Notes: generated by a model not told the origin, from the sequence alone. 49,335 bases of DNA from Zoogloeaceae bacterium (GCA_031258715.1 JAIRMN010000127.1:1-49335), one strand, 5' to 3'. Shown: positions 7,742 through 16,925, numbered from the stretch's first letter. Made by a program: numbers and translations.

Positions 7742-8062
7742 CTAGTCCGTGATTCCGATGCGCAGGGCTTCGCGGATACGCTCAATCTCGACGCCTATCT
7801 TTTCCACTTTCACGCGCACCTTGACCCTGTAATCCGTTGGGATTTCCGAGTAAGCGCATCGCGCCATCTCGTCGAGCGACCCATCCGTCAGGCATTCTCT
7901 CAACGCCGCTCCGATAATCCATCGGCGCGTAGAATATTTGAGCCTTGCCCATCGCTTGTTCCACTCAGATATATAATCCGGCATGGTTTCCGCGCCCTCT
8001 GCCAGCATGGTCAAAATCCCCGCCATGCGTTTCTTGTGCCGCTGTTTTTCTTCGTTTGTCAT
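7742..8062 (-). CDS. Hypothetical provirus protein upstream of rep (106 aa)
   Basis: ORF directly upstream of rep; charged, no recognised domain. Confidence 0.55.
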   Translation of the reverse strand: MTNEEKQRHKKRMAGILTMLAEGAETMPDYISEWNKRWARLKYSTRRWIIGAALRECLTDGSLDEMARCAYSEIPTDYRVKVRVKVEKIGVEIERIREALRIGITD

Positions 8063-8102
8063 TTCTCATCTCCACGTTGTCACATCCCCCCGCGTTTGGT
8101 CT

Positions 8103-8162
8103 TGTCAGACCCCGCCCGGCGCGAACGTGGAGAGACACTCCGGGCGGTTTTTGTGTCTGACA
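8103..8162. repeat. Nested inverted repeats in the repressor/rep divergent region
   Basis: Outer TGTCAGAC (8103-8110)/GTCTGACA (8155-8162); inner CCGCCCGG (8112-8119)/CCGGGCGG (8140-8147), followed by TTTTTG. Confidence 0.65.
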
Positions 8163-8260
8163 TGGACAATGTTTAACTCCATAAAACTTACTGTCAAGCC
8201 CCGTCCAACGTTGAAAGTTTTAAATCTTTGTTTTATAAAGAAACCAGGAGGGACAACACC

Positions 8261-8629
8261 ATGACCAACACGCAAGCATATCTTGAAGCACTGAAAGCCC
8301 GTAACGGCGGAATTTCTGACTACCGCGCATCCATAAATTTGGGCGTTACGCGCTCAACTGTCAGTTTATGGAAAAGCGGCAGGACATCCATGTCAATGTC
8401 ACAAGCCGAAAAGGTAGCGGAAGCCCTTGACCTTGACCCTGACATTGTCATCCTTGAGACACAATTAGACCGGTGCAAATCCCCTGAGGAATCCGCCGTA
8501 TGGAAGCGGATTTTAAAGCGCCTGTCATCCGCATCCGCCGCCGCGCTCGCCGCGCTGTTCCTGATTCTCCCAACCCCCGCCCCCGCCGCCCCCGCCAGCC
8601 AACCCGCGCAAGGAATTTGTATTATGTAA
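8261..8629 (+). CDS. HTH phage repressor (DUF3693-like) with hydrophobic C-terminus (122 aa)
   Basis: 'GISDYRASINLGVTRSTVSLWKSGRTSMSMSQAEKVAEALDLDPDIVILETQLDRCKSPEESAVWKRI'; RBS AGGAGG upstream of ATG 8261. Confidence 0.7.
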   Translation: MTNTQAYLEALKARNGGISDYRASINLGVTRSTVSLWKSGRTSMSMSQAEKVAEALDLDPDIVILETQLDRCKSPEESAVWKRILKRLSSASAAALAALFLILPTPAPAAPASQPAQGICIM

Positions 8630-8632
8630 AAT
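8605..8632. other. Candidate dif-like attR of the provirus
   Basis: CGCGCAAGGAA-TTTGTA-TTATGTAAAAT. The right half matches the E. coli XerD arm TTATGTTAAAT at 10/11; the left (phage-side) half is degenerate. Confidence 0.45.
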
Positions 8633-8654
8633 TACGAACATTCCGGAACAAAAA

Positions 8655-11600
8655 GTGTCCACTGCTAACAAAAGCTTTTTTGTCGATCCGCCGTTGCCGC
8701 TTTCCGGTCATCGGCTGGACTGGCCGCTGCTTTCCGGCAGTCAGGACGCCTTGTGGCTGTCGCGGGTGGCGCAGATTGATGAGGGGCATTTGCTGGTCGT
8801 CGTCACGGCCAGCACGCAGGACGCGCAGCGTTTGCAAGCGGAAATCCTCTGGTTCGCGCCGAATCTGGACGCACGGCTTCTGCCGGATTGGGAGACCCTG
8901 CCTTACGACAGTTTTTCGCCGCACCCCGATCTGGTTTCCGAGCGTCTCTCCACGTTGTGGGCGGTGTGGCAAGGAAAATGCCGGATATTGCTGGTTCCTG
9001 CCCCCATCGCGCTCTACCGCCTGCCGCCGCCCGCATTTCTGGCGGCCTATTCCTTTGTCTTTGGCCGGGGCGAAAAGCTGGATGCGGAACGGTTTCGCGC
9101 CCAAGTGACGCTGGCGGGCTATCAACACGTCACCCAGGTGGCCTTGCCGGGCGAGTATTCGATTCGCGGCGGTATCATCGACCTGTTCCCCATGGGATCA
9201 CCCCTGCCCTACCGGATCGATCTGTTCGACGACGAAATCGAAACCCTTCGCGCCTTTGACGTGGATACGCAGCGCACGCTTTATCCGGTGGAGGAAATCC
9301 GCCTTCTGCCTGCGCGGGAATTTCCCATGAACGAAGCGGGACGCGCCTGTTTTCGCCGGAAATTCCGCGAGACCTTCGAAGGCGATTCGGCGAAGGCGCA
9401 GGTCTACAAGGATATTTCTTCAGGCATGGCCACGGCGGGCATCGAGTATTACCTGCCGCTCTTCTTCGAGGAAACCGCCACGCTGTTCGATTACCTCTCG
9501 AACCCGAGCTTCGTCCTGCATGGCAACGTTTCCGGCGCGTTGGCGGATTTCTGGCGCGAGACGCGTGCGCGCTACGCCATGCTGTTTTCGGGCGATAGGA
9601 CGAGACCCTTGCTTGAGCCGCAGGCGCTCTTTCTTTCCGAAGAAGATTTTTTCCTTGCCATCAAGGGCTGCGCGCGCATCCAGATTCCGCCCCGTCCTGA
9701 CGCGCCGGTCGCCGATATTGCCATCGATCGGCGCGCCAAAGACCCGCTCATGGCCCTAAAGCGGTTCATGGCGGATTTTGCGGGGCGCGTCCTCCTGTTG
9801 GCGGAATCGCCGGGACGTCTGGAAACGCTGGCGCAGATGCTGGCCGAACACGGCCTGAAACCCGCTTCCGCCACCAGCCTCGCGGATTTCCTGGCGGGCG
9901 CGGACGCATTCGCCCTGGGCGTTTCGCCCCTCTATTCGGGGTTGTTGCTGGAAAACCGGCTGGCGTTCCTTACCGAATATGAGCTTTACGCGGACAATGC
10001 CCAGAACTTACGGAAAACACGCGCGAAAAAGGCGAGCCTGGACAACTGGCTGAAAGACCTGACCGAATTGAAGGCGGGCGACCCGGTGGTCCATGAATGC
10101 CACGGCATTGGCCGCTATATGGGGCTGGCGCACATGGATTTGGGCGAAGGGACGCAGGAATTCCTGCAAATCCACTATGCGGGGGATGCCCGGTTGTTCG
10201 TGCCCGTCTCCCAATTGCGCGTCATTTCCCGTTATTCCGGCGCGGATTCGGAACACGCGCCGCTCCATGTCCTGGGTTCCGGCCAGTGGGAAAAGGCGAA
10301 GAAGAAGGCGGCGCGCCAGGCGCGGGACGCCGCCGCCGAATTGCTCGCCCTCTACGCCCGCCGCGCCGCGCGCCAGGGACACGCCTTTTCGTTTTCAGAA
10401 CACGATTATCGCGCTTTTGCCGAAGGCTTCGGCTTCGAGGAAACGCCGGATCAGTCCGCTGCCATCGCTGCCGTGCTGGAAGACATGCAGTCTGGCAAAC
10501 CCATGGATCGCCTGGTGTGCGGCGACGTGGGCTTCGGAAAGACCGAGGTCGCCCTGCGCGCGGCCTTTTGCGCGGTGGCGGGCGGCAAGCAGGTGGCGGT
10601 GCTCTGTCCGACGACGCTCTTGTGCGAACAGCATTACCAGACCTTTGCCAACCGTTTCGCTGGCTGGCCGATTACCGTGGCGGAATTTTCCCGTTTCAGG
10701 ACGGCAAAGGAAAGCGCCCATGTCCTGGGCGCCTTGGCGGAGGGCAAAATCGACATCGTCATCGGCACACACAAGCTGATCGCTCAGACGGTGGCATTCG
10801 CCCGCCTGGGACTGGTGGTAATCGACGAGGAACATCGTTTTGGCGTGCGCCAGAAAGAACTTTTAAGAGCCTTGCGCGCCAATGTGGATGTGCTGACGCT
10901 CACCGCCACGCCCATTCCGCGCACGCTGGCGATGAGTCTCGAAGGCCTGCGCGATTTTTCTGTCATCGCCACCGCGCCCGAAAAGCGCCTGTCCATCAAG
11001 ACCTTTGTTTCTCGTTTTTCCAATGGCCTCATCCGCGAGGCCGCGCTCCGGGAACTGAAGCGCGGCGGACAGGTGTATTTTCTGCACAATGAAGTGAAGA
11101 CCATCGAAACCCTGCGCGAAAAGCTGGAAAAACTGCTGCCCGAAGCCCGTATCGTCGTGGGACACGGACAAATGAACGAGCGCGAACTGGAGCGCGTGAT
11201 GCGCGATTTCGTTGCCCGGCGCGCCAACCTGCTCCTGTGCACCACCATCGTCGAGACCGGCATCGACAATCCTCATGCCAACACCATCATCATCAACCGG
11301 GCGGAAAAGCTTGGCCTGGCGCAGTTGCACCAGTTGCGTGGCCGGGTCGGGCGCTCGCACCACCAGGCTTACGCTTACTTGTTGACGGAGGATGAAAGAG
11401 GCATGAAGCGGGAAGCGCGGCAGCGTCTGGAGGCCATCCAGTCGATGGAGGCGCTGGGTTCCGGCTTTTATCTGGCGATGCACGATCTGGAGATTCGCGG
11501 CGCGGGCGAAGTGCTGGGCGAACACCAGTCGGGCGAAATCCAGGAAATCGGCTTCAATCTCTTTGCCGAGATGCTGGAACGCGCGGTTTCGGCCTTGCGC

Positions 11601-12095
11601 GCGGGCAAGATTCCGGATGAGGAGGAATTGACCCGCCCTGCCCGTCTTGCCACGGAAATCAACCTGCGCCTCCCTGCCCTTCTGCCGGACGCCTACTGCC
11701 CGGATGTTTGCGAACGGTTGAGCCTTTACAAACGCCTGAGCGAGAGCGGCGCGGATGAGGCAATCGACGCCCTGCAGGAAGAACTGATCGACCGTTTTGG
11801 CCACCTGCCGCCGCAAGGCGAGACACTGATCGCCGTCCATCGCCTGCGCCTTTTTTTGCAACCTTACGGGGTACGCAAGCTGGATGCCGATGGCGATCGC
11901 GTCCTTGTCACCTTTGACCCGGAACTCGCGCGTTCAGCGCCGATCGATCCCGTGAGGATTGTCGTGTTGGCGCAACAGGACAGGAATTACCGGCTGGCCG
12001 GACCGGATCGGCTCGCGTTTTCATGCCACATGCCGGGTTTGCGCGAGAAGGTGGCGGCGGTTCGGACGATGTTCGAGCAACTGACGCACACGTAA
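8655..12095 (+). CDS. mfd: Transcription-repair coupling factor
   Basis: 'LLPDWETLPYDSFSPHPDLVSERLSTLW', 'GDVGFGKTEVALRAAF', 'DEEHRFGVRQKE', 'TATPIPRTLAMSL', 'QLRGRVGRS'. GTG start. Confidence 0.97.
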   Translation: MSTANKSFFVDPPLPLSGHRLDWPLLSGSQDALWLSRVAQIDEGHLLVVVTASTQDAQRLQAEILWFAPNLDARLLPDWETLPYDSFSPHPDLVSERLSTLWAVWQGKCRILLVPAPIALYRLPPPAFLAAYSFVFGRGEKLDAERFRAQVTLAGYQHVTQVALPGEYSIRGGIIDLFPMGSPLPYRIDLFDDEIETLRAFDVDTQRTLYPVEEIRLLPAREFPMNEAGRACFRRKFRETFEGDSAKAQVYKDISSGMATAGIEYYLPLFFEETATLFDYLSNPSFVLHGNVSGALADFWRETRARYAMLFSGDRTRPLLEPQALFLSEEDFFLAIKGCARIQIPPRPDAPVADIAIDRRAKDPLMALKRFMADFAGRVLLLAESPGRLETLAQMLAEHGLKPASATSLADFLAGADAFALGVSPLYSGLLLENRLAFLTEYELYADNAQNLRKTRAKKASLDNWLKDLTELKAGDPVVHECHGIGRYMGLAHMDLGEGTQEFLQIHYAGDARLFVPVSQLRVISRYSGADSEHAPLHVLGSGQWEKAKKKAARQARDAAAELLALYARRAARQGHAFSFSEHDYRAFAEGFGFEETPDQSAAIAAVLEDMQSGKPMDRLVCGDVGFGKTEVALRAAFCAVAGGKQVAVLCPTTLLCEQHYQTFANRFAGWPITVAEFSRFRTAKESAHVLGALAEGKIDIVIGTHKLIAQTVAFARLGLVVIDEEHRFGVRQKELLRALRANVDVLTLTATPIPRTLAMSLEGLRDFSVIATAPEKRLSIKTFVSRFSNGLIREAALRELKRGGQVYFLHNEVKTIETLREKLEKLLPEARIVVGHGQMNERELERVMRDFVARRANLLLCTTIVETGIDNPHANTIIINRAEKLGLAQLHQLRGRVGRSHHQAYAYLLTEDERGMKREARQRLEAIQSMEALGSGFYLAMHDLEIRGAGEVLGEHQSGEIQEIGFNLFAEMLERAVSALRAGKIPDEEELTRPARLATEINLRLPALLPDAYCPDVCERLSLYKRLSESGADEAIDALQEELIDRFGHLPPQGETLIAVHRLRLFLQPYGVRKLDADGDRVLVTFDPELARSAPIDPVRIVVLAQQDRNYRLAGPDRLAFSCHMPGLREKVAAVRTMFEQLTHT

Positions 12096-12115
12096 TCGTG
12101 TGCGTAAAATTTTTG
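12084..12115 (+). terminator. Intrinsic terminator overlapping the mfd stop codon
   Basis: ACGCACACG-TAAT-CGTGTGCGT then AAAATTTTTG; TAA stop in the loop. Confidence 0.6.
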
Positions 12116-12179
12116 CCCGTCCGCCACGCGAACAGGATAAAATCGGGCGCTTTCAGCCTTTCCTGTACCCCAGTGTCCC

Positions 12180-13274
12180 ATGCATTCCCTGCATTCTGAA
12201 AAACTCGAAAACATCAACGTCGCGGCGTTCGACACCATGCCGACGCCGCGCGAGCTGCACAAGCGGCTCCCCATCAGCGACCCGGCTAGAGCAACGGTCA
12301 GTTCGGCGCGCAAGGCGCTGAACGCCATCCTGGATCGCCAGGATCGCCGCCTCTTCGCGGTGGTCGGCCCCTGTTCCATCCATGATCCGGTAGCGGGGCT
12401 GGATTACGCCCGCCGCTTGAAGGCGCTGGCCGACGAGGTTGCCGACACGCTTTTCATCATCATGCGCGTGTATTTCGAAAAGCCACGCACCACCGTGGGC
12501 TGGAAGGGCTACATCAACGACCCGGACATGGACGATTCCTTTCGCGTCGATGTGGGCATGGAAAAGGCGCGTGATTTCCTACTACAGGTCAATAGCCTGG
12601 GACTGCCCACGGGCACAGAGGCGCTCGACCCCACGTCGCCGCAATACCTGGGCGATCTGATTACCTGGAACGCCATTGGCGCGCGCACCACGGAATCCCA
12701 GACGCACCGCGAGATGTCTTCCGGTCTTTCCACGCCCGTAGGGTTCAAGAACGGCACGAGCGGCGATCTGGGTGTTGCGGTGAATGCCATTCTTTCGGCT
12801 TCCCGTCCGCATTCCTTCCTGGGCATGGATACGGATGGGCGCGTCGCCATCGTGCGCACGACCGGCAATCCCTATGGCCATATGGTCCTGCGCGGCGGCG
12901 ACGGCAAGCCCAATTACGATACCGTCTCCATCACGCTGGCGGAAGAAGCCCTTCAAAAGGCCGGGCTGCCCGCCAACCTGGTGGTCGATTGCTCGCATGC
13001 CAACAGCTTCAAAAAGCCGGAAATGCAGCCTCTGGTGCTCGCCGACGTGACGAACCAGATTCGCGCGGGCAACCGGTCTATCATCGGCGTCATGATCGAG
13101 TCCAACATCGAGGCGGGCAGCCAGCCCATTCCCGCCGACCTGAAGCAACTCAGATACGGCTGCTCTGTCACCGACGCCTGCGTGGACTGGGCGACGACGG
13201 AAAAAATGCTGCGCGACGCGGCGGAAGCCTTGTCAGGGATCAAAAGCCAGGGATCGGGAATCGAAAATCCGTGA
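12180..13274 (+). CDS. aroG: 3-deoxy-7-phosphoheptulonate synthase (class I DAHP synthase)
   Basis: 'VGPCSIHDP', 'EKPRTTVGWKGYINDPDMD', 'VDCSHANSFKKPEMQ', 'IGVMIESNIEAGSQ'. Confidence 0.95.
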   Translation: MHSLHSEKLENINVAAFDTMPTPRELHKRLPISDPARATVSSARKALNAILDRQDRRLFAVVGPCSIHDPVAGLDYARRLKALADEVADTLFIIMRVYFEKPRTTVGWKGYINDPDMDDSFRVDVGMEKARDFLLQVNSLGLPTGTEALDPTSPQYLGDLITWNAIGARTTESQTHREMSSGLSTPVGFKNGTSGDLGVAVNAILSASRPHSFLGMDTDGRVAIVRTTGNPYGHMVLRGGDGKPNYDTVSITLAEEALQKAGLPANLVVDCSHANSFKKPEMQPLVLADVTNQIRAGNRSIIGVMIESNIEAGSQPIPADLKQLRYGCSVTDACVDWATTEKMLRDAAEALSGIKSQGSGIENP

Positions 13275-13326
13275 TCGGAATGGCGCTTGTCGCACTGGAC
13301 GCGCGGTCTTATTTACTGAAAAGAAG

Positions 13327-14115
13327 ATGACGACACTTGTTCGGTATGGACGGGACGGGGGACGGGCGACAGTCATGCTCAACAACCCCGAAAAGCTGAA
13401 CGCCATCAATTTTGCCATGTGGCGGGAATTGCGCCGGGTCATCGAGGCAGCCTCGGAGGAGGCGGCGGTGCGGTGTGTGGTGCTCTGCGGCGCGGGCGAA
13501 CATTTCGCGGCGGGCGGCGATCTGGAGGAATTCATGACCCTGCGCGCCACGCTGGATCAGGCGCTCGTCTATCACGAGGAAGTGGCCGGCGCGCTCACAG
13601 CCATACGGCATTGCCAGCATCCGACGCTGGCGATGATACGGGGCGCGTGCATTGGCGGCGGACTGGAAATCGCCGCCTGTTGCGACATTCGCGTCTGCGA
13701 CGACACCGCCCGTTTTGGCGCGCCGATCAACAAGCTGGGGTTTTCCATGTATCCGGGCGAAATGTCGGGTTTGCTGAAGGTGTTCGGCCAGGCGGCGGTA
13801 GCGGAAATGCTGTTGGAATCCCGTATCCTGGACGCCAGGGAGGCCGAACGAAAAAACCTGGTCAGCCGCGCCGTGCCGCCTGGTGACCTAGAAGAAGAAA
13901 TCGATTCCGCCGTCCGGCGCATCACGGCGGGCGCGCCCAAAGTCGCCAGTTGGCACAAACACTGGATGCGCCGCCTCGCACACGACGCGCCACTCACCGA
14001 CGACGAAAAAATCGCCGCCTTCGCCTTCCTGGATACCGAGGACTACCGCGAAGGATTACGCGCCTTCATGGAAAAACGCAAGCCGCGCTTTACCGGAGAG
14101 GACGGTTCAGGCTGA
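13327..14115 (+). CDS. Enoyl-CoA hydratase/isomerase family protein
   Basis: 'NNPEKLNAINFAMWREL', 'AAGGDLEEF', 'IRGACIGGGLEIAACCDIRV'. Confidence 0.9.
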   Translation: MTTLVRYGRDGGRATVMLNNPEKLNAINFAMWRELRRVIEAASEEAAVRCVVLCGAGEHFAAGGDLEEFMTLRATLDQALVYHEEVAGALTAIRHCQHPTLAMIRGACIGGGLEIAACCDIRVCDDTARFGAPINKLGFSMYPGEMSGLLKVFGQAAVAEMLLESRILDAREAERKNLVSRAVPPGDLEEEIDSAVRRITAGAPKVASWHKHWMRRLAHDAPLTDDEKIAAFAFLDTEDYREGLRAFMEKRKPRFTGEDGSG

Positions 14116-14432
14116 CTCCGGTAGCTTCGGCGTTTCAGGAAACAGGGGGTTGCGCATCTGGGTTGCCTCGTCGCTTCGCTCCTGAGAATGACGGAGGAGG
14201 AGCGTTCCAGGTCGCGCCGCGCTTGCAGATACGAGGGCACTCTGTCTCCTGGCTGCACGAAAATTTCACGTTCTCCTGACGTTTGACATGACGCGCCGCA
14301 GAATGACCGCCCTTTTCTTCCGCTTCGATGCGCCTCATGGCTGGGGCGCGGCGGATGAGCGTTGATTCGTGTATCATGAAGGCGGAAGACGGGCTTGCCG
14401 CCTTCCCTTTCAACGAACTTCCGGAGAATATC

Positions 14433-14780
14433 ATGATGAAAAAATTCCTTTTCGGTCTCTTCTTTTTCCTGAGTGCGGCGGCGTTTGCGCAGGGCGGGTT
14501 TGTCGGGCCTTCGGCAACGCCGGAAGCGAAGACCATCGCGGAGGCCAAAGGTCTGCCCGATGACGCGCGCGTGACCTTGCAGGGCAATATCGTGCGCGGC
14601 CTGGGTGATGAAAAATATCTGTTCCGCGACAAGACCGGGGAAATCGTCGTCGAGATCGATGACGAAATCTGGCGCGGCCAGACGGTCGAACCCAAAGACA
14701 CCGTGGAGATTCGCGGCGAAATCGACCGGGATTGGGGATTTTCCGTCGAGATCGAGGCCGATGCGCTCAGGAAGCTGTGA
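14433..14780 (+). CDS. YgiW/NirD-like bacterial OB-fold periplasmic protein (115 aa)
   Basis: Signal peptide plus 'VTLQGNIVRGLGDEKYLFRDKTGEIVVEIDDEIW'. Confidence 0.85.
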   Translation: MMKKFLFGLFFFLSAAAFAQGGFVGPSATPEAKTIAEAKGLPDDARVTLQGNIVRGLGDEKYLFRDKTGEIVVEIDDEIWRGQTVEPKDTVEIRGEIDRDWGFSVEIEADALRKL

Positions 14781-14798
14781 CGTAACGCGGGCGCCATC

Positions 14799-16877
14799 AT
14801 GACGACATGGCCGCCGCCTTACATGCCTTGGTTGCCCCGCGCGGCAACATGTCTACCCTACCGCCCAACCCTCGGGGCGCATCTGGCCTTTCTGGGCGCG
14901 GGCGGGCTGGCGTTGCTTTTTTTGTTCGGCTTCCTGCGCCTTGCCCTCTTCCTCTACAACCGGGAATTGATCGGGGAGACGCCCGCCCCGGTCTTTCTCG
15001 AAGCCTTCCATAACGGCCTGCGCTTCGATTTGAAGCTCGTCGCCTTTCTTCTTTTTCCGCTCCTTTTCACCCTTGCCAGTCCCCGACTCATGGCGGCGCG
15101 CTGGGCGGTCCGCAGCTATTTCGCGCTTTTGACCCCCATCGCCTTGTTGCTCGGCATCATCGAACTGGAATTCTACCGCGAGTTCCACCAACGCCTGAAC
15201 GGACTTGTCTTCCAGTATCTCGCGGAAGACCCCAAGACCGTCCTGAGCATGATCTGGCATGGTTTTCCGTTCATAGAACTCTTCGCTTTCTGGGTAATTG
15301 CCATCTGTATATTTTCCTTTCTCTTCGACTTCATCGAACGCCGCACCCGCTCCTTTCCCCAAGCAAACGCGGGAATTTCCAGTTCTCAGCGCGGTATTGC
15401 CTTTCTCATCTGTTTTTGCCTCCTCGTCCTGGCCGCGCGCGGCACCTTGCGGCAGGGGCCGCCGTTGCGCTGGGGCGACGCCTTTACCACCGATTCCATG
15501 TTCGCCAACCAGTTGGGCTTGAATGGCGTTCTCACCCTTGCCGACGCGGCGCGCGCCCGCTTTTCCGCGCACAGGGACAACGCCTGGCCATCCGCCCTGC
15601 CGCCCGAAGAAGCCCGCGCCATCACCCGCGACCTCATCCTGACCACCAACGACACCCTCGTGGACGCCGACAGCGCCGCCATCCGCCGGGACTTTTTTCC
15701 GCCTGCGGAAAAGACCTTGCCGATCAGGAATGTGGTGGTCATTTTGCTGGAGAGTTTCGCCGGACGTTATGTCGGCGCGTTGGGCGCTTCCGGCGACATC
15801 ACCCCGCAATTCGACGCGCTTACCCGCGAGGGGCTGCTCTTTACCCGCTTTTTCAGTAACGGCACCCACACCCATCAGGGCATGTTCGCCACGATGGCCT
15901 GTTTTCCCAACCTGCCGGGGTTTGAATACCTGATGCAGACCCCGGAGGGCGGCCACGCCTTTTCCGGCCTGCCGCAACTTCTCTCCGCGCGAAATTACCG
16001 GGATGTGTATGTCTACAACGGCGATTTCGCCTGGGATAACCAATCCGGCTTTTTCGCCAACCAGGGCATGAGCGCCTTCATCGGACGAAACGATTACGTC
16101 GATCCGGTCTTCTCCGACCCCACCTGGGGCGTCTCCGACGAGGACATGTTTTCGCGCGCCAACATAGAGCTGGAAAAACTCGCCGCCAGCGCCGGTAAAC
16201 CCTTCTACGCCCTCCCGCAGACGCTCTCCAACCACGCGCCCTATGCCCTGCCGGAAAGGCTGCCTGTCCCCCCGGTCTCTGGCCACGGCTCGCTGGACGA
16301 ACATCTCACCGCCATGCGTTATTCCGACTGGGCGCTGGGACAGTTTTTTGAACGGGCGAAAACCTCGCCCTATTACCGGGAAACGCTCTTCGTCGTCCTG
16401 GGCGACCATGGTTTCGGCAGCCCGGAGCAAATCACCGAAATGGATTTGCACCGCTTCAACGTGCCGCTTCTCCTGATCGCGCCGGGCATCCGGGAAAAGT
16501 TCGGGGCGATAAACAGAACCATCGGCTCGCAGGTGGATGTCGTCCCCACCATCATGGGACGCCTGGGCGGTGGGACGCGCCACCAATGCTGGGGACGCGA
16601 TCTCCTGAACCTGCCGGAAACCGACGCGGGACTTGCCGTCATCAAACCTTCCGGCGGCGACCAGACCGTCGCCCTCATCCACGGCGAAACCATCCTGGTA
16701 CAACCGAAAAACGACAAGCCGCGCCTCTACCGCTGGCAACTGGAAGGAGGCGCGAAAGCAACACGCGCCCCAGACGAAAAAACCGCCGCCGACCTGCAAA
16801 AAAAGCTGGACGCCTATCTCGCAACCGCAACCCGGAGCCTTTTGGAAAATACGGCAGGCGGCGAAGGCGGGAAGTGA
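14799..16877 (+). CDS. LTA synthase-family membrane sulfatase/phosphoglycerol transferase
   Basis: N-terminal TMs; 'VVVILLESFAGRYVGALGASGDITPQFDAL', 'FFSNGTHTHQGMFA', 'FVVLGDHGFG'. Confidence 0.9.
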   Translation: MTTWPPPYMPWLPRAATCLPYRPTLGAHLAFLGAGGLALLFLFGFLRLALFLYNRELIGETPAPVFLEAFHNGLRFDLKLVAFLLFPLLFTLASPRLMAARWAVRSYFALLTPIALLLGIIELEFYREFHQRLNGLVFQYLAEDPKTVLSMIWHGFPFIELFAFWVIAICIFSFLFDFIERRTRSFPQANAGISSSQRGIAFLICFCLLVLAARGTLRQGPPLRWGDAFTTDSMFANQLGLNGVLTLADAARARFSAHRDNAWPSALPPEEARAITRDLILTTNDTLVDADSAAIRRDFFPPAEKTLPIRNVVVILLESFAGRYVGALGASGDITPQFDALTREGLLFTRFFSNGTHTHQGMFATMACFPNLPGFEYLMQTPEGGHAFSGLPQLLSARNYRDVYVYNGDFAWDNQSGFFANQGMSAFIGRNDYVDPVFSDPTWGVSDEDMFSRANIELEKLAASAGKPFYALPQTLSNHAPYALPERLPVPPVSGHGSLDEHLTAMRYSDWALGQFFERAKTSPYYRETLFVVLGDHGFGSPEQITEMDLHRFNVPLLLIAPGIREKFGAINRTIGSQVDVVPTIMGRLGGGTRHQCWGRDLLNLPETDAGLAVIKPSGGDQTVALIHGETILVQPKNDKPRLYRWQLEGGAKATRAPDEKTAADLQKKLDAYLATATRSLLENTAGGEGGK

Positions 16878-16925
16878 TTTGTGTGACGCTTGTGTATGCA
16901 CAGAACTGTACCTACAATAAAGCAT

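Noticed and set aside
1-8632. CRISPR array or tRNA attachment site at the provirus end
   Set aside because: No regularly spaced repeats and no tRNA-like cloverleaf found by eye; the junction looks dif-like instead.
10863-11861. 332-aa minus-strand ORF, and 10097-11092 plus ORF, inside mfd
   Set aside because: Out-of-frame reads of mfd.
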